DNA of 64,000 nt from Dactylonectria macrodidyma (GCA_020744425.1 JAGMUV010000005.1:1-64000); one strand, 5' to 3'; shown: positions 36,420 through 48,275, numbered from the stretch's first letter. The notes: generated by a model not told the origin, from the letters alone. Made by a program: numbers and translations.

Positions 36420-39400
36420 TCAGCCAATTCTTCTAGATCTTTTCCGTCTAGGATTAGACGTTGCATCCGCTTGGCTATCATCGTCTCGCTCTCTGCCTCT
36501 GCTAGCAGCGTACAAAGGGAAATCTTCGTCGTCATCGGTGCAGTCATGCTCACTTGGAGCATCCCCTTCGCCGTCCGGAAGGAGGCATCGTTGCCGGCTG
36601 ATGAACGTTGGGTCTCTTTCGATTACAACTGGAAAGTGTGTACCCCAGCCGTCGGGAGCGTTTGAGTTGTGAATGACGATTTTGGCGCTATCGCCTTCTG
36701 ATTCTGGAAGCTTTATCTGTGCTCTGCTTGTCGAAGAACTGGCGAAGTCCGGAAGAGTCGCTACTTGAAGTACGTCCCTAGACGAGCCGTCGGTTTGTGA
36801 AACTTCCAGTTGAAGGCCGCCTCGCGATAGACGGGTTGAAAGAGCCACGGATTTCCCGGCATCCGAGGCCATCCGCAGCTCACCAACCACCTTTCCAGCT
36901 CCGAGAGTGTGAAGTTGGAGCTGGCGTTCTTGGCCGACGGTATGAGGAGGGCACAACACGGGAGATATCAACTGCCCGCTGGTGCTGGCCTGTGGTTCTG
37001 CCGTCTTGCTTGACCCGTCTCCAGCTTTGTCGGGCTCCGCGACGAGCAAATGAGGTGGAATGGGCGTGACCGAGACTCGGCTACTTCCCTTTGGTTTAGA
37101 GATGAGGTACGAACCGCAGTCCGAGAACCCTAGGTCCACGGCTTCAAATGAAGGAGGAACCAGAGCGGGACACATCTCTGCCGGGCCTGGACACACGTCA
37201 GAATCGACCGACAGATGCGAAGGGAATACCTACTTCGCTGAAATGCCCAAATATGTACCAAGGGTCGCGAATTCAACGAGGGGGACGGCCCCTCTTGAAG
37301 TACACATAGGGGAAGAGTAGGATGAAGTATTGTCCGGGAAAATCCCACCCTGTCTCCCGGCTCGGAGGTATGCGTTTCTAGAAGCTTCGCTTTCATCGGC
37401 GTTCCGGTTAATGCGAAAGCTGAGATTCTCTCTCGTAGGTCGATAATCACCACTCCCTCTTGATCACGGCCCCGGAAACACTCATTGAGAATGACGAATT
37501 CCCCGGAATGATTGAGTGAGATGACTGAGTCACCCATAGGCTCTGACCCTTCATATGGCGGCTCAGGCTGGATTGTCACCGTCTCATATTGTATGGGCGT
37601 TGCCCATTTGTCTCGCGCGATGCCCTTAGACAACGTCGAGGCACTGGGCTTCAGCCTCCAAATTTGGTGTGACACGGAGAATGACAGCAGATCAGAGCCC
37701 ATAGATACCAACACATACTCCCCAAGATGATCGAGAAGGGCTAGTCGTTCTGTCTCCCTGCCGTCAAGTTCCGCGGTGAGCCACATAAGACGGGTCCCCG
37801 ACGCGTTGAGGGGCCACAATTCGTACGACACAAGACAGCGGGAGAGCGCACAGATATGATTGGAAACAAAATACCTGAAGACAACATTAGCTCATCTGTT
37901 TGGCTCACTGGCATAGATCTCAATGCTTACTTGTCCGGCCAAATACTCAAGACGCCCAAGAGCGATCCATCTGCTGAGACTGAAGACTCGACCACAACGG
38001 GATGGGCTGCAATACCAGGATCATCCGGTCGTTCCGGTGCTCGAGACGTGACTCTTGTGCTACCTGGCGAAAAGAAAAGGTTGCTTTGTCTAAGGCCAGA
38101 TGCTGCCGCCTCGTCCCAAACGACATGCGGTGACTTGTCCAATGTTGAGCCCCAGAACTTGACGATCCGGTCAAGTTCACAGTGAAACTCAAAGACCAGT
38201 CCAAGGAGGGAGCCTTTGATCCTGAGTTGGGTTTCCTGACTCAGATCCGACACCCAACTTGCCCACCGCCGCAGGGCAGATCCTGAAGGGTGCGCGGTAT
38301 GGGAAGCCGTATAGTAGGCTTCGAGCCAGGCCGTGACTGTTTTCGGTCTGTTCAGGAATAACTCTAAATCCCCAGCAAAGTCAGAAAAGGCCGTTTCGAA
38401 GGCCTTGTTTAATTGCCCGTCCTGCCCAGAGATGTCAGAAAGGTGGGCAATGCTTGCGCGCGTGTGATCCATCCAGTACACGGCGGCGTAATCCGTGAAG
38501 GGCAAGTTCTCAGCGAGCCGGGCTGAGGTGATGCTCTTATGGAAAGTTCCCGCCAACGGCTGATTCAGGCTATGATCAAGTAGTTGTCGAAGGCAGCAGC
38601 GACCGAGCCTGAGATTTGCAATTGTTGAGCGCGGCACTGCGACTACGCTGCCTTGGTTCTTATCATTGTGACCCGGCGCTTCCCCTAGTGATAGGGTAGC
38701 AGCAGCAGCAGCATCATCGTCCTGCCGAGTCAAGATCTCCCTGACGGTGAGATGGATGAGCTTGAGCGTCCGACTGTGGGACGGCTTCGTGCTTGATGGA
38801 ACAAGCTCGACAAGGCCTCGACAGGCCATGATGACGGCGCTTTCGAATTGGGCAACATCTTCGCTCTCCTCGCCACTCTTCCATACACTGTCGATAGTCA
38901 GGGCCTGTCGGATTTGACGCGTAGTCATTGGCTTTGGGCAGTGGACCATCCAAGTGAAGACGTGCGTGGCTAGCCTGCGCGGGATGTTTCCAGACTGATT
39001 GATGTCGAGAAAGATGCGTTTGTACATCTTCTCAAGACCTTCCGGGAAGTTGATTTCTTTGATTGTTCTGACTCGTACTGCTCGAGTCAGCATTGGCGAA
39101 CGGAGGAATTCCATCATCAACCTGGCCCATAGGAACATGCCGTCTGCGCCGTTGACGAGGTGACTTGTGAGGCCATCTAGCTCCTCGCTTGCTGACCAAG
39201 GGAGAATGTCATCGTCTATGAGTTCCCGCAGTTCATGGTTGCAGTATCGCCGTATATCGCCTAGCAATTCGGTCTTCGGGAGAGGGTGCCTACATTCGGG
39301 TCGAACCAGATGCTGCAGGCGAGGAACGCTGATCCGGCTAAGTAGCAAGATCTTCGGGGCACATGTGCGTGACAGTTGAAGCAGGGAGTTGACAAATGAA

Positions 39401-41090
39401 TCGCTGTCGTCGCATTCGTCGACACCGTCGACAACCACTACCGCTTTGTCGTCAAGGCAGGCCTGAATCAGGTCTACGAAGTTCTTTTCGGATGCATGCA
39501 GCTGCCCTTGAGACTTAGAAGTCATGACGAACGAGAACTTGTCCACCGTATTCTTGTCATGCCGATAATGCCAGAGGATCTGGGAAAGAAGCGACCTGTA
39601 CGCAGTGACAGGTGGGCTGGCTGTATCCGAGTGGAACTGGAAAAAATGGTACAAGACAATGGAGATCTCAACTTCGGGAAACTCGAGTCCATCATCGAGA
39701 TTATCTAGGATGGAAGTAGCGAGGACTGTCTTGCCCGAACCTGGGTGGCCTGTCACGCAGACTCCTTCAGCATGCCGTCATGAATCCTGTGTTTCGTGAT
39801 CACGTAACTTACCGTGAAGCCAGAGAAGATTGGGGCCGAACTTCCGTTCTTCCCCACCTGGAGACGATTTCTTCATTGCTTCTAACCAGGATCGATATTT
39901 TTGCTCTCGGAATATCCACGTTGCTGTTGAATCATTTCGGACCTTGGCGTTCATCTCCCTGGCGTTGACATGATCCGAGGGTTTCAGCCATTTCTGAATT
40001 CTCGTTACCGTGTCCTCTGCAATAGGTTTGGTCAACACTCCATGTCTTGCAGGGCAGAGCGAGTAATCAAGGCGACCTACCGAGACGCTGTTTCTCCAAA
40101 TCATCTTTTGCAGCTCGAATTTCGGACAGGAGGGCCGCCACGTTCTGCCGCAAGTCCTCGTTGAGGTCTCGCTCCGTTTCCATGAGTTTTCTCTCCTCGG
40201 TCATCAGTCGCCTTTCTTCCTGGGCAAGACGGCGTTCTTCGTGAGCATCCTGATGCTCCTTTCGGACATACTCTCGCCATTTTGCTGCTTCGACATGTTC
40301 TTTTGTGTCACGTCTCAGCTCCCAGACACGGACCTCTTCCGTGATGTTGTGCTTGTGAACCTCCATCTTCTCAAGCAGCTCCTGGAACTTTACGTCAAAG
40401 GGTTGCCACAATAGGCTTCCCAAGACAACCGGCGTTCGTTTCAGCTCTGGGAATTATTAGCCGGAGCTATACTCAGCCTGGGTGATGATGCGCGTACTCC
40501 CGCTTGACCGAGTGAAGACTCTGACCGCAGCCTGGAATATTTCCAGCATATCGACATAAACTTCCTGAATATTCTGCCGAATTCTTCCCGAGTTCTCGTC
40601 GCAGCATAGCCCGGCAACGCTTTCGTATCGAGGAAACACCTCGAGAAGCTGGGCAAGGAGTTCGAGTAGTTTGTCGAAGAACGTGACGACCCCACTCGAC
40701 AACTATGGTGAGCCTCTTCGGTCAGATGTCAACGTAGACAAACCCGACACCAACAATACTTACATGAAGAACCAGCCGAAACGAGCCCCAGAAAAGGGCA
40801 GAGACATCGGGGTTGGACTGTATGAAAATATTCACCACGTTGAAGAACGGCTGAAGATGTTTCGTAAGTGAATGCAGACATCTCAGGTTCTTGGCACGAC
40901 GAGAAGAGCCTTTGGCCACGCATTCCAATTTCTTTAGGGCATCAAGGAAATCGGTGGAGGATGCGCACGGCGAGTAGAAACGATGATCTTCTGGCTGCAG
41001 GGACCCCAGAAACCGATCCTGAGCAGCCTCGAAGATCTCGGTGGTCTGGGCGCCGTCCGGGATGGCTGGTGTAGGCCCCATTACTGGCAT
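36420..41090 (-). CDS. NACHT-domain STAND (NLR-like) protein with N-terminal helical domain, heptad coiled coil and propeller-like C terminus
   Basis: Seven exons, join(41090-40764, 40702-40498, 40446-40081, 40016-39813, 39749-37931, 37874-37234, 37186-36420). All six introns are 47-64 nt, GT-AG, and every phase fits, giving 1442 residues with no internal stop. Residues 1 to about 205 form a helical domain like the one preceding NACHT in many fungal proteins (NPDVSALFWGSFRLVLH; DUF7708-type by memory). About 232-300 is a coiled coil with exact heptads (EERRLAQ/EERRLMT/EERKLME). NACHT has Walker A GHPGSGKT at 368-375, Walker B VVVVDGVDE at about 471-479, and the GMFLWARLMM segment near 573. 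A winged-helix-like block is at about 626-655. The C-terminal part from about 960 looks like a degenerate beta-propeller (VHIWAF). It ends in an acidic patch and a basic RRKRSRRIG tail. Expected role: nucleotide-driven oligomerising sensor in fungal immunity or incompatibility, cytosolic or nuclear; inferred from family. Transcribed away from the second NACHT gene. Confidence 0.85.
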
Positions 41091-41326
41091 TGCTTGAATG
41101 AGGCTACGTGCAAGGGAGAATCCTGCTCTCTGTCATGGCGGATCTCTGGGTATTCAAAAGCTGAAATACAAGCATGTCGCTTATGGCTTCCAAGACGTCT
41201 TATCGAGGAGCACATTCGCGGCATCGATAAGGCAACCAACCGCAGGGCCTCCAGGGCCAGGATGGGCTGTGGTGACAGCACAGCCATCAACTTGCAGTCT
41301 TGCCCCAAGGTCCGTGTCACCTCGAA

Positions 41327-41429
41327 CTGTCAACTCCATTGGCCCAGGTTTTGCCACGACTTCTGTCTCAGGCTAGAATGCAACGGGTATTCTAGCCTGA
41401 GACAGAAGTCGTGACAAAGGAGTTGACAG
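41327..41429. repeat. long inverted repeat (hairpin) upstream of the minus-strand NACHT gene
   Basis: A perfect 25-bp inverted repeat (41355-41379 and 41389-41413) with a 9-nt loop. Outside it, an 11-bp second stem (41327-41337 with 41419-41429) is separated by an unequal spacer, 17 nt left and 5 nt right. It lies 237-339 bp upstream of the minus-strand NACHT start codon, in GC-balanced DNA. It could be a foldback element, a Helitron end hairpin or a structured leader. Confidence 0.9.
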
Positions 41430-41531
41430 CCCCGAAAATTGCGCAGGATGGTCGGCGGCAGGCCATTGTATTGGTTGGATGGAAGAGAGAGCGGGGAGAG
41501 AAGAGGGAGTGACCACCAACCGCTGGCATAA

Positions 41532-42125
41532 TTAGTGGTGCCACACAATGTCCGCTGCAGTGGACAATGTTAATCGACCGGGATCATACTCACACGAAGA
41601 TTCCTCGACCTTACTCCCCACGTTGAAAACCAGAAAAGCGAAAATGTGGCGGGTGGCAAACCGGCCGCCGTGGCGTCGCAGTACTACACCAGCCCATGTT
41701 CGGAGGCTCATATTCCGAGACGACAAAAGGGTACTTGCCGCCGCCTCTACTCCACAACTGTCGGTGTTTACGTCCTTGACGATGCCTGAGATGGCCTCTT
41801 CTATCAAACGAGGACCGCCAGTGCCGAAAGGAAACAGCGTTGGGAACATCTTTCCGAAGAATGAGGCGTCAAAGGAATCGGCAAATTCGTCGCCCGACAG
41901 ACATGGATGCACGGCTCGACGGCCTCTCCATGCCGCCCATCTGCCGATCCAACCCATGTTCTCGGCCCCATACGCCTTGAACATTTCATCACGTTTGCCG
42001 CCCTCCCGCTTCTTGTATTCGGCAGGCTGATTGGTCGCCGAGCGCTTTGACCTGGTGGCAAGACCGACAAGGTTTGAAATGGTTGGCCAGAGGAAGGTGG
42101 CGTTGCTGAGTGGCTTACTGGCCAA
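41532..42125 (-). pseudogene. Helitron helicase-like N-terminal fragment
   Basis: A 197-codon open frame whose second half matches the helitron helicase-like domain of fungal Helitron Rep/helicase proteins: SFFGKMFPTLFPFGTGG (family form FPxLFPYGxGG), then SLRTWAGVVLRRHGGRFATR and HIFAFLVFNV. Full Helitron proteins exceed 1000 residues, with Rep HUH motifs and a Pif1-type helicase; none of that follows. The first 90 residues resemble the variable lead-in. It is a truncated remnant, probably non-functional, in the divergent space between the two NACHT genes. The possible 39-nt intron near its end keeps the same frame either way. Confidence 0.6.
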
Positions 42126-43116
42126 CCCTAATCAGCTCTAGCGATCAACATGGCGCTTTCACTGACTCCGCCGGCTGCAGCCGCACGCTATCCTTAGATC
42201 GACCGTTCAACAGCTCGTCTCATTGGAGTGACACAAAGCGCTAAGCCACATTCGTTGCGACGATGCCCCGGTCTGGAAGCATTGAATTCTTACTCAAGCT
42301 GACAAAAGGATGGTGGCGGGTCGCGGGCAGGTCCGCCTGTGTGAAGTTTGCGGACCGAGCCGAGCGCATGGGACTCTGATGCAACTACTATTCACCGAAA
42401 ATTCTCGTCTGCCTCCGCCTGCCATCCTATATAACATGCTATGATTAGTACACCGCCTCTACATTAGTTGCCGGCTATCGTACGCCTCCGCTGATACTTG
42501 CCTTGCTAAGTGTGACGCTTTAGGTCAAGGTGATAGTGGCGCTGCAAGAGGCAAGGCTCAATTCAGAACTCTGTCCAAGCTCATGGACGAAGGCCAAGCC
42601 CCTCTCCCTTTCTGAAATGTGTCTGCACAGAACCAATCATGCAAGGGCACGTATTGCTGACAGGCAGGATGACTTTCCAGCATTGCTGTTTTTCTTGACG
42701 CCATACTGGGCCAAGTCCGCGCCGCCTGGACGTTAGCGCCTAACAAGTTGCAGACAAGTCAGCCATGTCTTCCGCAGGATAAGCACTAATACCATTCGTA
42801 GAACTAGCCGGCTCACATATCAGCCCTCCTGGTCAAAGAGCAGGTACATGTATCGGACTCAGCTGGACAGGTATCTCCGCGGTCTTGGGAAGGGGAATGT
42901 TGCAATTGGGCGATCGAGAAGCACGGTATTGGCATGCCACCATTATTGGCCACGGTATTGGGTATACATGCATCACTTCGAATGCCGCTTTCCCCTGGGC
43001 TGTGCAGCAGCTCTCTCTCTTCGCAAACACTTCGAACTTCGTCGCCAATGTCATTGCGAGTCATTTCTAAGTAAGACCGTTACAGGAGTCCTCGTCTACT
43101 CTCACGAGGCGCGAAA
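42126..43116. promoter_or_regulatory. intergenic region, probable promoter of the plus-strand NACHT gene
   Basis: About 990 bp of balanced-GC DNA without a convincing gene; small open frames overlap on several strands and have no motif. A TATATAA sequence lies at about 42428. The last few hundred bases are the likely 5' region of the gene that starts at 43117. No defined regulatory site can be named. Confidence 0.45.
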
Positions 43117-46048
43117 ATGGACCCTTTGACGGCACTCGGCCTCGCGGCAGCCGTGGTGCAATTCGTCGGCTTTGCTTCTCATCTGGTCTCCAAGACCAAA
43201 GACATCCAGGAATCCGCAACTGGGCAAAGCAAGCAAGCGGCGACGCTAGAGACAGTCTACAGCCAGCTACAGCATCTGAGCTCTCGGCTGGAACTGTCTT
43301 CAAGGCGTGATCCGAGACTCGAAATAGTCGAAGGGTCGACCGACCTCGTGAAGCATGTCTTCGCCATCAACGACTTGTCGCGGATATGTGAAGGCGACTG
43401 CCAGAGGCTTCTGGATATCGTGCGCAAGCTCAAGGTAGTTGATGAGTCTAGTCGTCGATGGCAGAGCTTCAGAGTCGCCTTGAAAACGATTTGGAAGGGC
43501 AACGAAATTTCCGACCTGGAGCAGCGGCTACACAACACGCAGACGACTCTGACGCTCCACGTATGCTCGCTGACAAGGTATGTTAAGCGGTAATTATTAT
43601 AGATCTAGCTAGACTAAGCTGAAATGCTTTCGATCAGTTATTGGCACCAAAACTTCGACCGGCATCTCAGAGAACTTCGCAGTGAGAGCCGGCGATTGAA
43701 TGCGCAGCAGTCGGGGAGGCTCGACGGTATCGCCAGGATGCTTGGAGAGCTGAGTGAGCGCGTCGCAGCGAGCAGATCGTCATCAATGCCTAATATGTTT
43801 ACTTCGTCTGACATTGAAAACCTGGAGGCTCAGATGGCGCAGCTATCGCTGTTCAAGGCGGCCGCGGCTAAGGAGCACCTGATCCTCAAGTCGCTCAGCT
43901 TCGACAGCCGACCCATCCGGTATAGCTCGATCCCGGAAGCCCACAGCCGCACGTTTGAATGGGCGTTCGAGGGCCATCAGTCACGAAGCAAGGGGAACAC
44001 GGCGACTGGTGGCCTGCTGACGTGGCTCAGAGAAGGGGATGGCTTCTTTTGGGTGTCAGGGAAACCTGGTTCGGGCAAGTCGACATTCATGAAATTCGTG
44101 GCAGATCATCCAAGCACCTTGGCCGCCCTCACTCGCTGGACATCTCCCAGGCGTACAGTTCTGGCAAGCCATTACTTCTGGAGCGCCGGCACACCGATGC
44201 AGAAGTCTCAGCAGGGCCTCCTACAATCGCTACTGTACGACATCTTCCGGCAGCTCCCAGACCTCATCGAGTCGGCTTGCATCGAGCGGTGGCAGAAGAC
44301 CATGGAACAGCTTAGCTACAAACCGTGGCTCGTGCCGGAGCTACAGCGCGTCTTGAAACGAATCGCCAGCCAGGATGTGGCTGCCAAGTTCTGCTTCCTC
44401 ATCGACGGTCTCGACGAGTTCGAAGGTGACCACGTCGACTTTTGCCGTAGCCTCCACGACCTCGCGCAGTCGCCTCATGTAAAGTTCTGTATCTCGAGCC
44501 GGGCTTGGAACGTCTTCGAGGACTCATTCGGTCGGGTCGGTGCGTCGAAGCTGTACATTCACGAGCTGACCCGCGACGATATTCGCAGTTATGTCGAGCG
44601 ACGGCTCCAAGACCATCCCCGGTGGATGGAACTCGATGCTGAGGTTTCCAACGCCGTATGGCTAATTGAAGAGATTACTGAACGAGCAGCTGGCGTGTTT
44701 CTCTGGGTCTTCCTTGCCACCGGGCAGTTACGCAACGGCCTGACCGAGTACGACACCTTCTCTGACATGCAACGCCGGCTTGAGAGCATCCCTGTCGACC
44801 TGGAGGCCTTCTTCAAACAGATTCTCCAGTCGGTAGAGCCATTTTACCACGAGAAGATGGCTTCGACGCTACAGATTGCCCTTGAAGCTAGGGAACCTGC
44901 GCCTGTGGCAGTCTACGGGTTTCACGACCTTGAGTACGAGGATGAAAACTACGCTCTGGAGCGTCCGTTGCGAGCGTTAAGCATGGAAGAGGCCGCTACC
45001 AAGCGGAAGCAGATAACCCGCCGACTGAATGGGCGGTGCCGTGGACTTCTCGAAGTCAATCTGCTCAGCCAGCGTGTAGAATTCCTCCATCGGAGCGTCA
45101 TGGATTTTCTGAGAACAAGAGACATGTGCAAGTTCCTGTTGGAGAGAGCCCCCCGCAACTTCAATGCGAACCTTTCCCTCCTTCGAGGATACACGGCCTA
45201 CATCAAGAACACTGATTTTCCGGAGTTCGTCGATAGGACAGCTTTTGCCCAGTTTACCAGCTCACCTCTCATATCAGCTCTGGAAGAAGCTGTGGCCCAA
45301 GCACGTGAGCTCGACAAGACCACGGACGCCTATCCGCTCCTCGACGAGCTTGATCGCTGTGTTCCCGAGATGCACAGAAAGGGACAGGCGAAGCTAAACG
45401 TGTGGGGGAATCCGTCGAATCCAGTTGCGCTATTCTTGCGGGAGCTGGTAGTCAAGAACTGCCTGGTCGGCTACCTCAACCACACACTACCAAGCCAGCC
45501 CAATTACTTCATTGACTTCGAGAAGCCGGTTTTGACATCCGTGGTAGAGTCACTCATTATACACTGCACGTCTTTGGGGCAGTTTGGCGAGAATATCGAA
45601 ATGCTCCGATGTCTATTGGAGAATGGCTGTGATCCCAACACCATTTATTACGACGTCACTAGAACCAAGGGCCGAAAACGAACGCCGTGGAAAGATCTTG
45701 CGGATTTGTTATCAATGCCTGCGGGGCTTTATTCTCTGTCACATGTTAGTTCGAGTTTCAGACAGACTGCCATAGAAGATGGGCGGCCCTTGATGCTCAT
45801 GCTCAAGTATGGAGCAAATTCAGATACCTGCCTAAGCCCTCCAACGGCAGTATTTGTGAGTTTTGACTCTGCATCATCTTCTTACTTATATCATATATAT
45901 GCACTCGCCCAAGAAACAAAGCTGATTTCGAACTTAGCTGGACGCCAATAACAGTCGAGATCCTCTGGCGCTTCCTATAGCTCAAAAACGAGTCTCGGAA
46001 CCCATCCACGGAGATGAGTTGAGCCGCAAGAGATCGAGGCCAAAGTAA
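43117..46048 (+). CDS. NACHT-domain STAND (NLR-like) protein with HeLo/SesA-like N terminus
   Basis: Three exons, join(43117-43577, 43638-45855, 45938-46048). Intron 1 is 60 nt (GTATGT...TCAG), intron 2 is 82 nt (GTGAGT, branch GCTGAT, TTAG); phases fit and give 929 residues. Without splicing intron 2 the frame would end at 45951 in low-complexity sequence. The start MDPLTALGLAAAVVQFVGF is typical of the fungal STAND N-terminal helical domains (SesA or HeLo-like, best guess). NACHT has Walker A GKPGSGKS at 295-302, Walker B FLIDGLDE at 407-414, a CISSR arginine at 442, and an AGVFLWVFL segment. A winged-helix/DUF7791-like region (EFLHRSVMDFL) follows, then two ankyrin-like patches (LRCLLENGCDPN, LMLKYGAN). 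The spliced end is basic, RKRSRPK. Expected role: signal-dependent oligomerising sensor in incompatibility or immunity, by family. Codon use and GC show no RIP damage. Confidence 0.87.
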
Positions 46049-46360
46049 TTTCACGATGTCCGTGACGCAGAGTGCGTAATCAACCAACTATTTCCAATCG
46101 TTGGAGCCGTTGGATCTTCCAACTGTGGGTCCAACTCAACTGAGATCTCGCTCCCGGGCTTGGCAACCAGCCAATTCAGAGGTCCAGTTGATTGGGTTTG
46201 GATCCAACCGGTTCCAACTTGTTCCAATATCCGACTATCAGTGTGAGACCGCGGCGCCATAACTTGGACCCTACCTTCAACCTCCCAGTTTGGCGCTTCG
46301 GACGCCCCACTACGATGCGATACCCCTCCACTGATAAGACCCCTCTACTGACAAGTAAAA
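46049..46360. other. right end of the GC-rich island with clustered TCCAAC/GTTGGA motifs
   Basis: 3' flank of the NACHT gene. Between about 46090 and 46230 there are six TCCAAC or GTTGGA hexamers, with related CCAAT-like variants. At 46320-46352 a 16-bp motif, CCCCTCYACTGAYAAG, occurs twice in tandem. Both look like subterminal and terminal repeats of a DNA transposon, but no second end was found. Confidence 0.4.
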
Positions 46361-46990
46361 AAAAAGTTTCTTTATATAAACTGCTATTTTTTAACCCCTT
46401 TATAAAGAGTTACTAGAAATACGAAAAACAAGTTAGTTCCTCTCTTTCCGCTTAGAATCGAATTATAACGGTCAGGCTTACACTAGGGCTCTAGAGTAAG
46501 TTTAAGGCGTGTAATGTTTATAATCTAGTAGATTAGGACGTTATAGTAAGCAAAGTAGGTCACGGTCTAGTAATAGTAGAATAGTAGATTTAATATAGCT
46601 AAGTGTGTTAATAGCTATCGAGCTATCTATCTATAAAAGTGCTAAATGAATGTATATATATATTTAAGTATCCTAATGGATTACAGTCAGGGACTGTGAT
46701 TCATCTGCCTGAATTACAGTTAAAGATCGTAATCTATTATTATAATCATGGTTTAGAATTATAATTTAATGAGGTTGGTTAGAAATTAGTAAAGGCGGAT
46801 ATAGTGAGTTAGTATTACGTGGTCAATACAGACCGGCCTGTGATAATAATAGAATCTTTAATATTTAGATTAAGGTACTTAAAGATAGATATTATCACAG
46901 CCCGGCCTGCATAGGCCATGTAACAATGACTAACTATGCTTACTTCTACTAATTTCTAACTAATTCTATTAGAATTATAATTCTAAACTA
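46361..46990. other. AT-rich DNA right of the gene island
   Basis: AT-rich, no gene. It contains an imperfect inverted repeat, GGCCTGTGATAATA (about 46834-46848) against TATTATCACAGCCCGGCC (46890-46907), of unknown meaning. Confidence 0.5.
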
Positions 46991-47434
46991 TAATATATGT
47001 AATAAGCGAGTGTAATAGACAAGCGAGTATAACACTTGAAATTTCCTAGTATTTATACTATAAGCAAAAATAATTCTCTAAAAATTAAAAAAAAAAGTAG
47101 GCTAGTTAAAAATACTATATAATCTTAATAATTAAGTAAAGATCCATTAAATACTTTTTCTAGATTTTTAAAAAAATTCTTTATAAAGTTATTAAGAAAA
47201 GCCTTATTTATACTGTTTTTATTAAGTTTTATATTTTTTAAAAATTATAAAGATTTTTTAAAAATCTAAAGAAAATAATAACTTATGACTTTTTTAATTA
47301 AATACTTAAATTATACTTCTTAGATCTTAATTAGTTATATAGCTAGTTTTAAAGAATTTAAAGTTTAGTCTTTTAAGTATATAGTATAGATATTATATTT
47401 ACTTATTTATTACACTCTCTTATTATATACATTA
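46991..47434. mobile_element. TIR element (MITE-like), copy 1
   Basis: 444 bp, non-coding. Ends read TAATATATGTAATAAGCGAG at the left and its near-complement at the right (TAATGTATATAATAAGAGAG). The left TIR contains a roughly 17-bp motif AAGCGAGTRTAA twice. The interior shares a TTATTAAGAAAA...TTATTTATACTG core with the other copies. The TA flank suits a Tc1/mariner-like non-autonomous element, but no transposase is seen. Confidence 0.65.
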
Positions 47435-47822
47435 ATTTAATAATAGGATTATACTTTTAAATTATAATTTAAATAAATAAATTATAATCCTTAATTATAA
47501 TTTATTTTAAACTCTTAAGTATATATATATATTTATTTAATACTTTTATAAAAATAGTCTTATTAATTATTAATATACTTAGTTATATAAAATCTATTAT
47601 TTTATTATTATTATATTATAATTTATATTACTTATTATAATATTTTAATTTATTAAATTATAAATATTATATATTTTAAATTTATTTTAAAACTTTAATA
47701 TAAGCTTAATTATTATATATTAATAGCTCTTATTTAATATATCATTATATTAACTTAAGTAATACTTTATATTATTAATATATTTAAAATAAATTAAACT
47801 TTTATTACTTTAAGTAATATAC

Positions 47823-48275
47823 TTAATAACGTACTTAATAAGCATGCGCTGTATCTAAGTATGCACTGCACTTACATTGTGCAGCTAAATAGCTAAACTT
47901 TAAATTTTCTAAAACGTGCTATATAATTTATAAAAATATAAAAAGACTACTTTTATAAATTTAAATAAAAAAGTCATATAATATTATTTTTCTTAGATTT
48001 TTAAAAAATTTATATAACTATTAAATTTAAAAAAAACTAAAAAAATACAGTATGAATAAGATTTTTCTTAATAACCTTATAAACTTTTTTTTTAAAAAGT
48101 TTAGAAAAATTTATAATTAATATTTATTATATAGTAAAACTTATTTTAAAATTTAGAGTTATTTAGATTATTTTTAAATTTTAAAGAGTTATTTTAGTTT
48201 AAGGTGTAAATTCTAAGAAATTATAAGTGCGGCGCATACTTAAATGCAGCGCATGCTTATTAAGTACGTTATTAA
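47823..48275. mobile_element. TIR element (MITE-like), copy 2, 52-bp TIRs
   Basis: 453 bp with 52-bp inverted ends (47823-47874 and 48224-48275) matching at all but about five positions. The TIR holds the paired motif AAGCATGCGCTG / AAGTATGCACTG. Both ends are TTAA. The interior resembles copy 1 in inverted orientation. Confidence 0.75.

Noticed and set aside
37856..41414. Several plus-strand open frames over the minus-strand NACHT gene
   Set aside because: They are shadows of a coding region with supported introns and a full domain order.
41548..42030. 160-codon plus-strand open frame
   Set aside because: Antisense to the Helitron fragment, whose motifs identify the coding strand.
45856..45951. 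Unspliced C terminus of the plus-strand NACHT protein
   Set aside because: The sequence has a GTGAGT donor, a branch-like GCTGAT and a TTAG acceptor in phase, and reads as low-complexity protein if retained; the spliced end is preferred.
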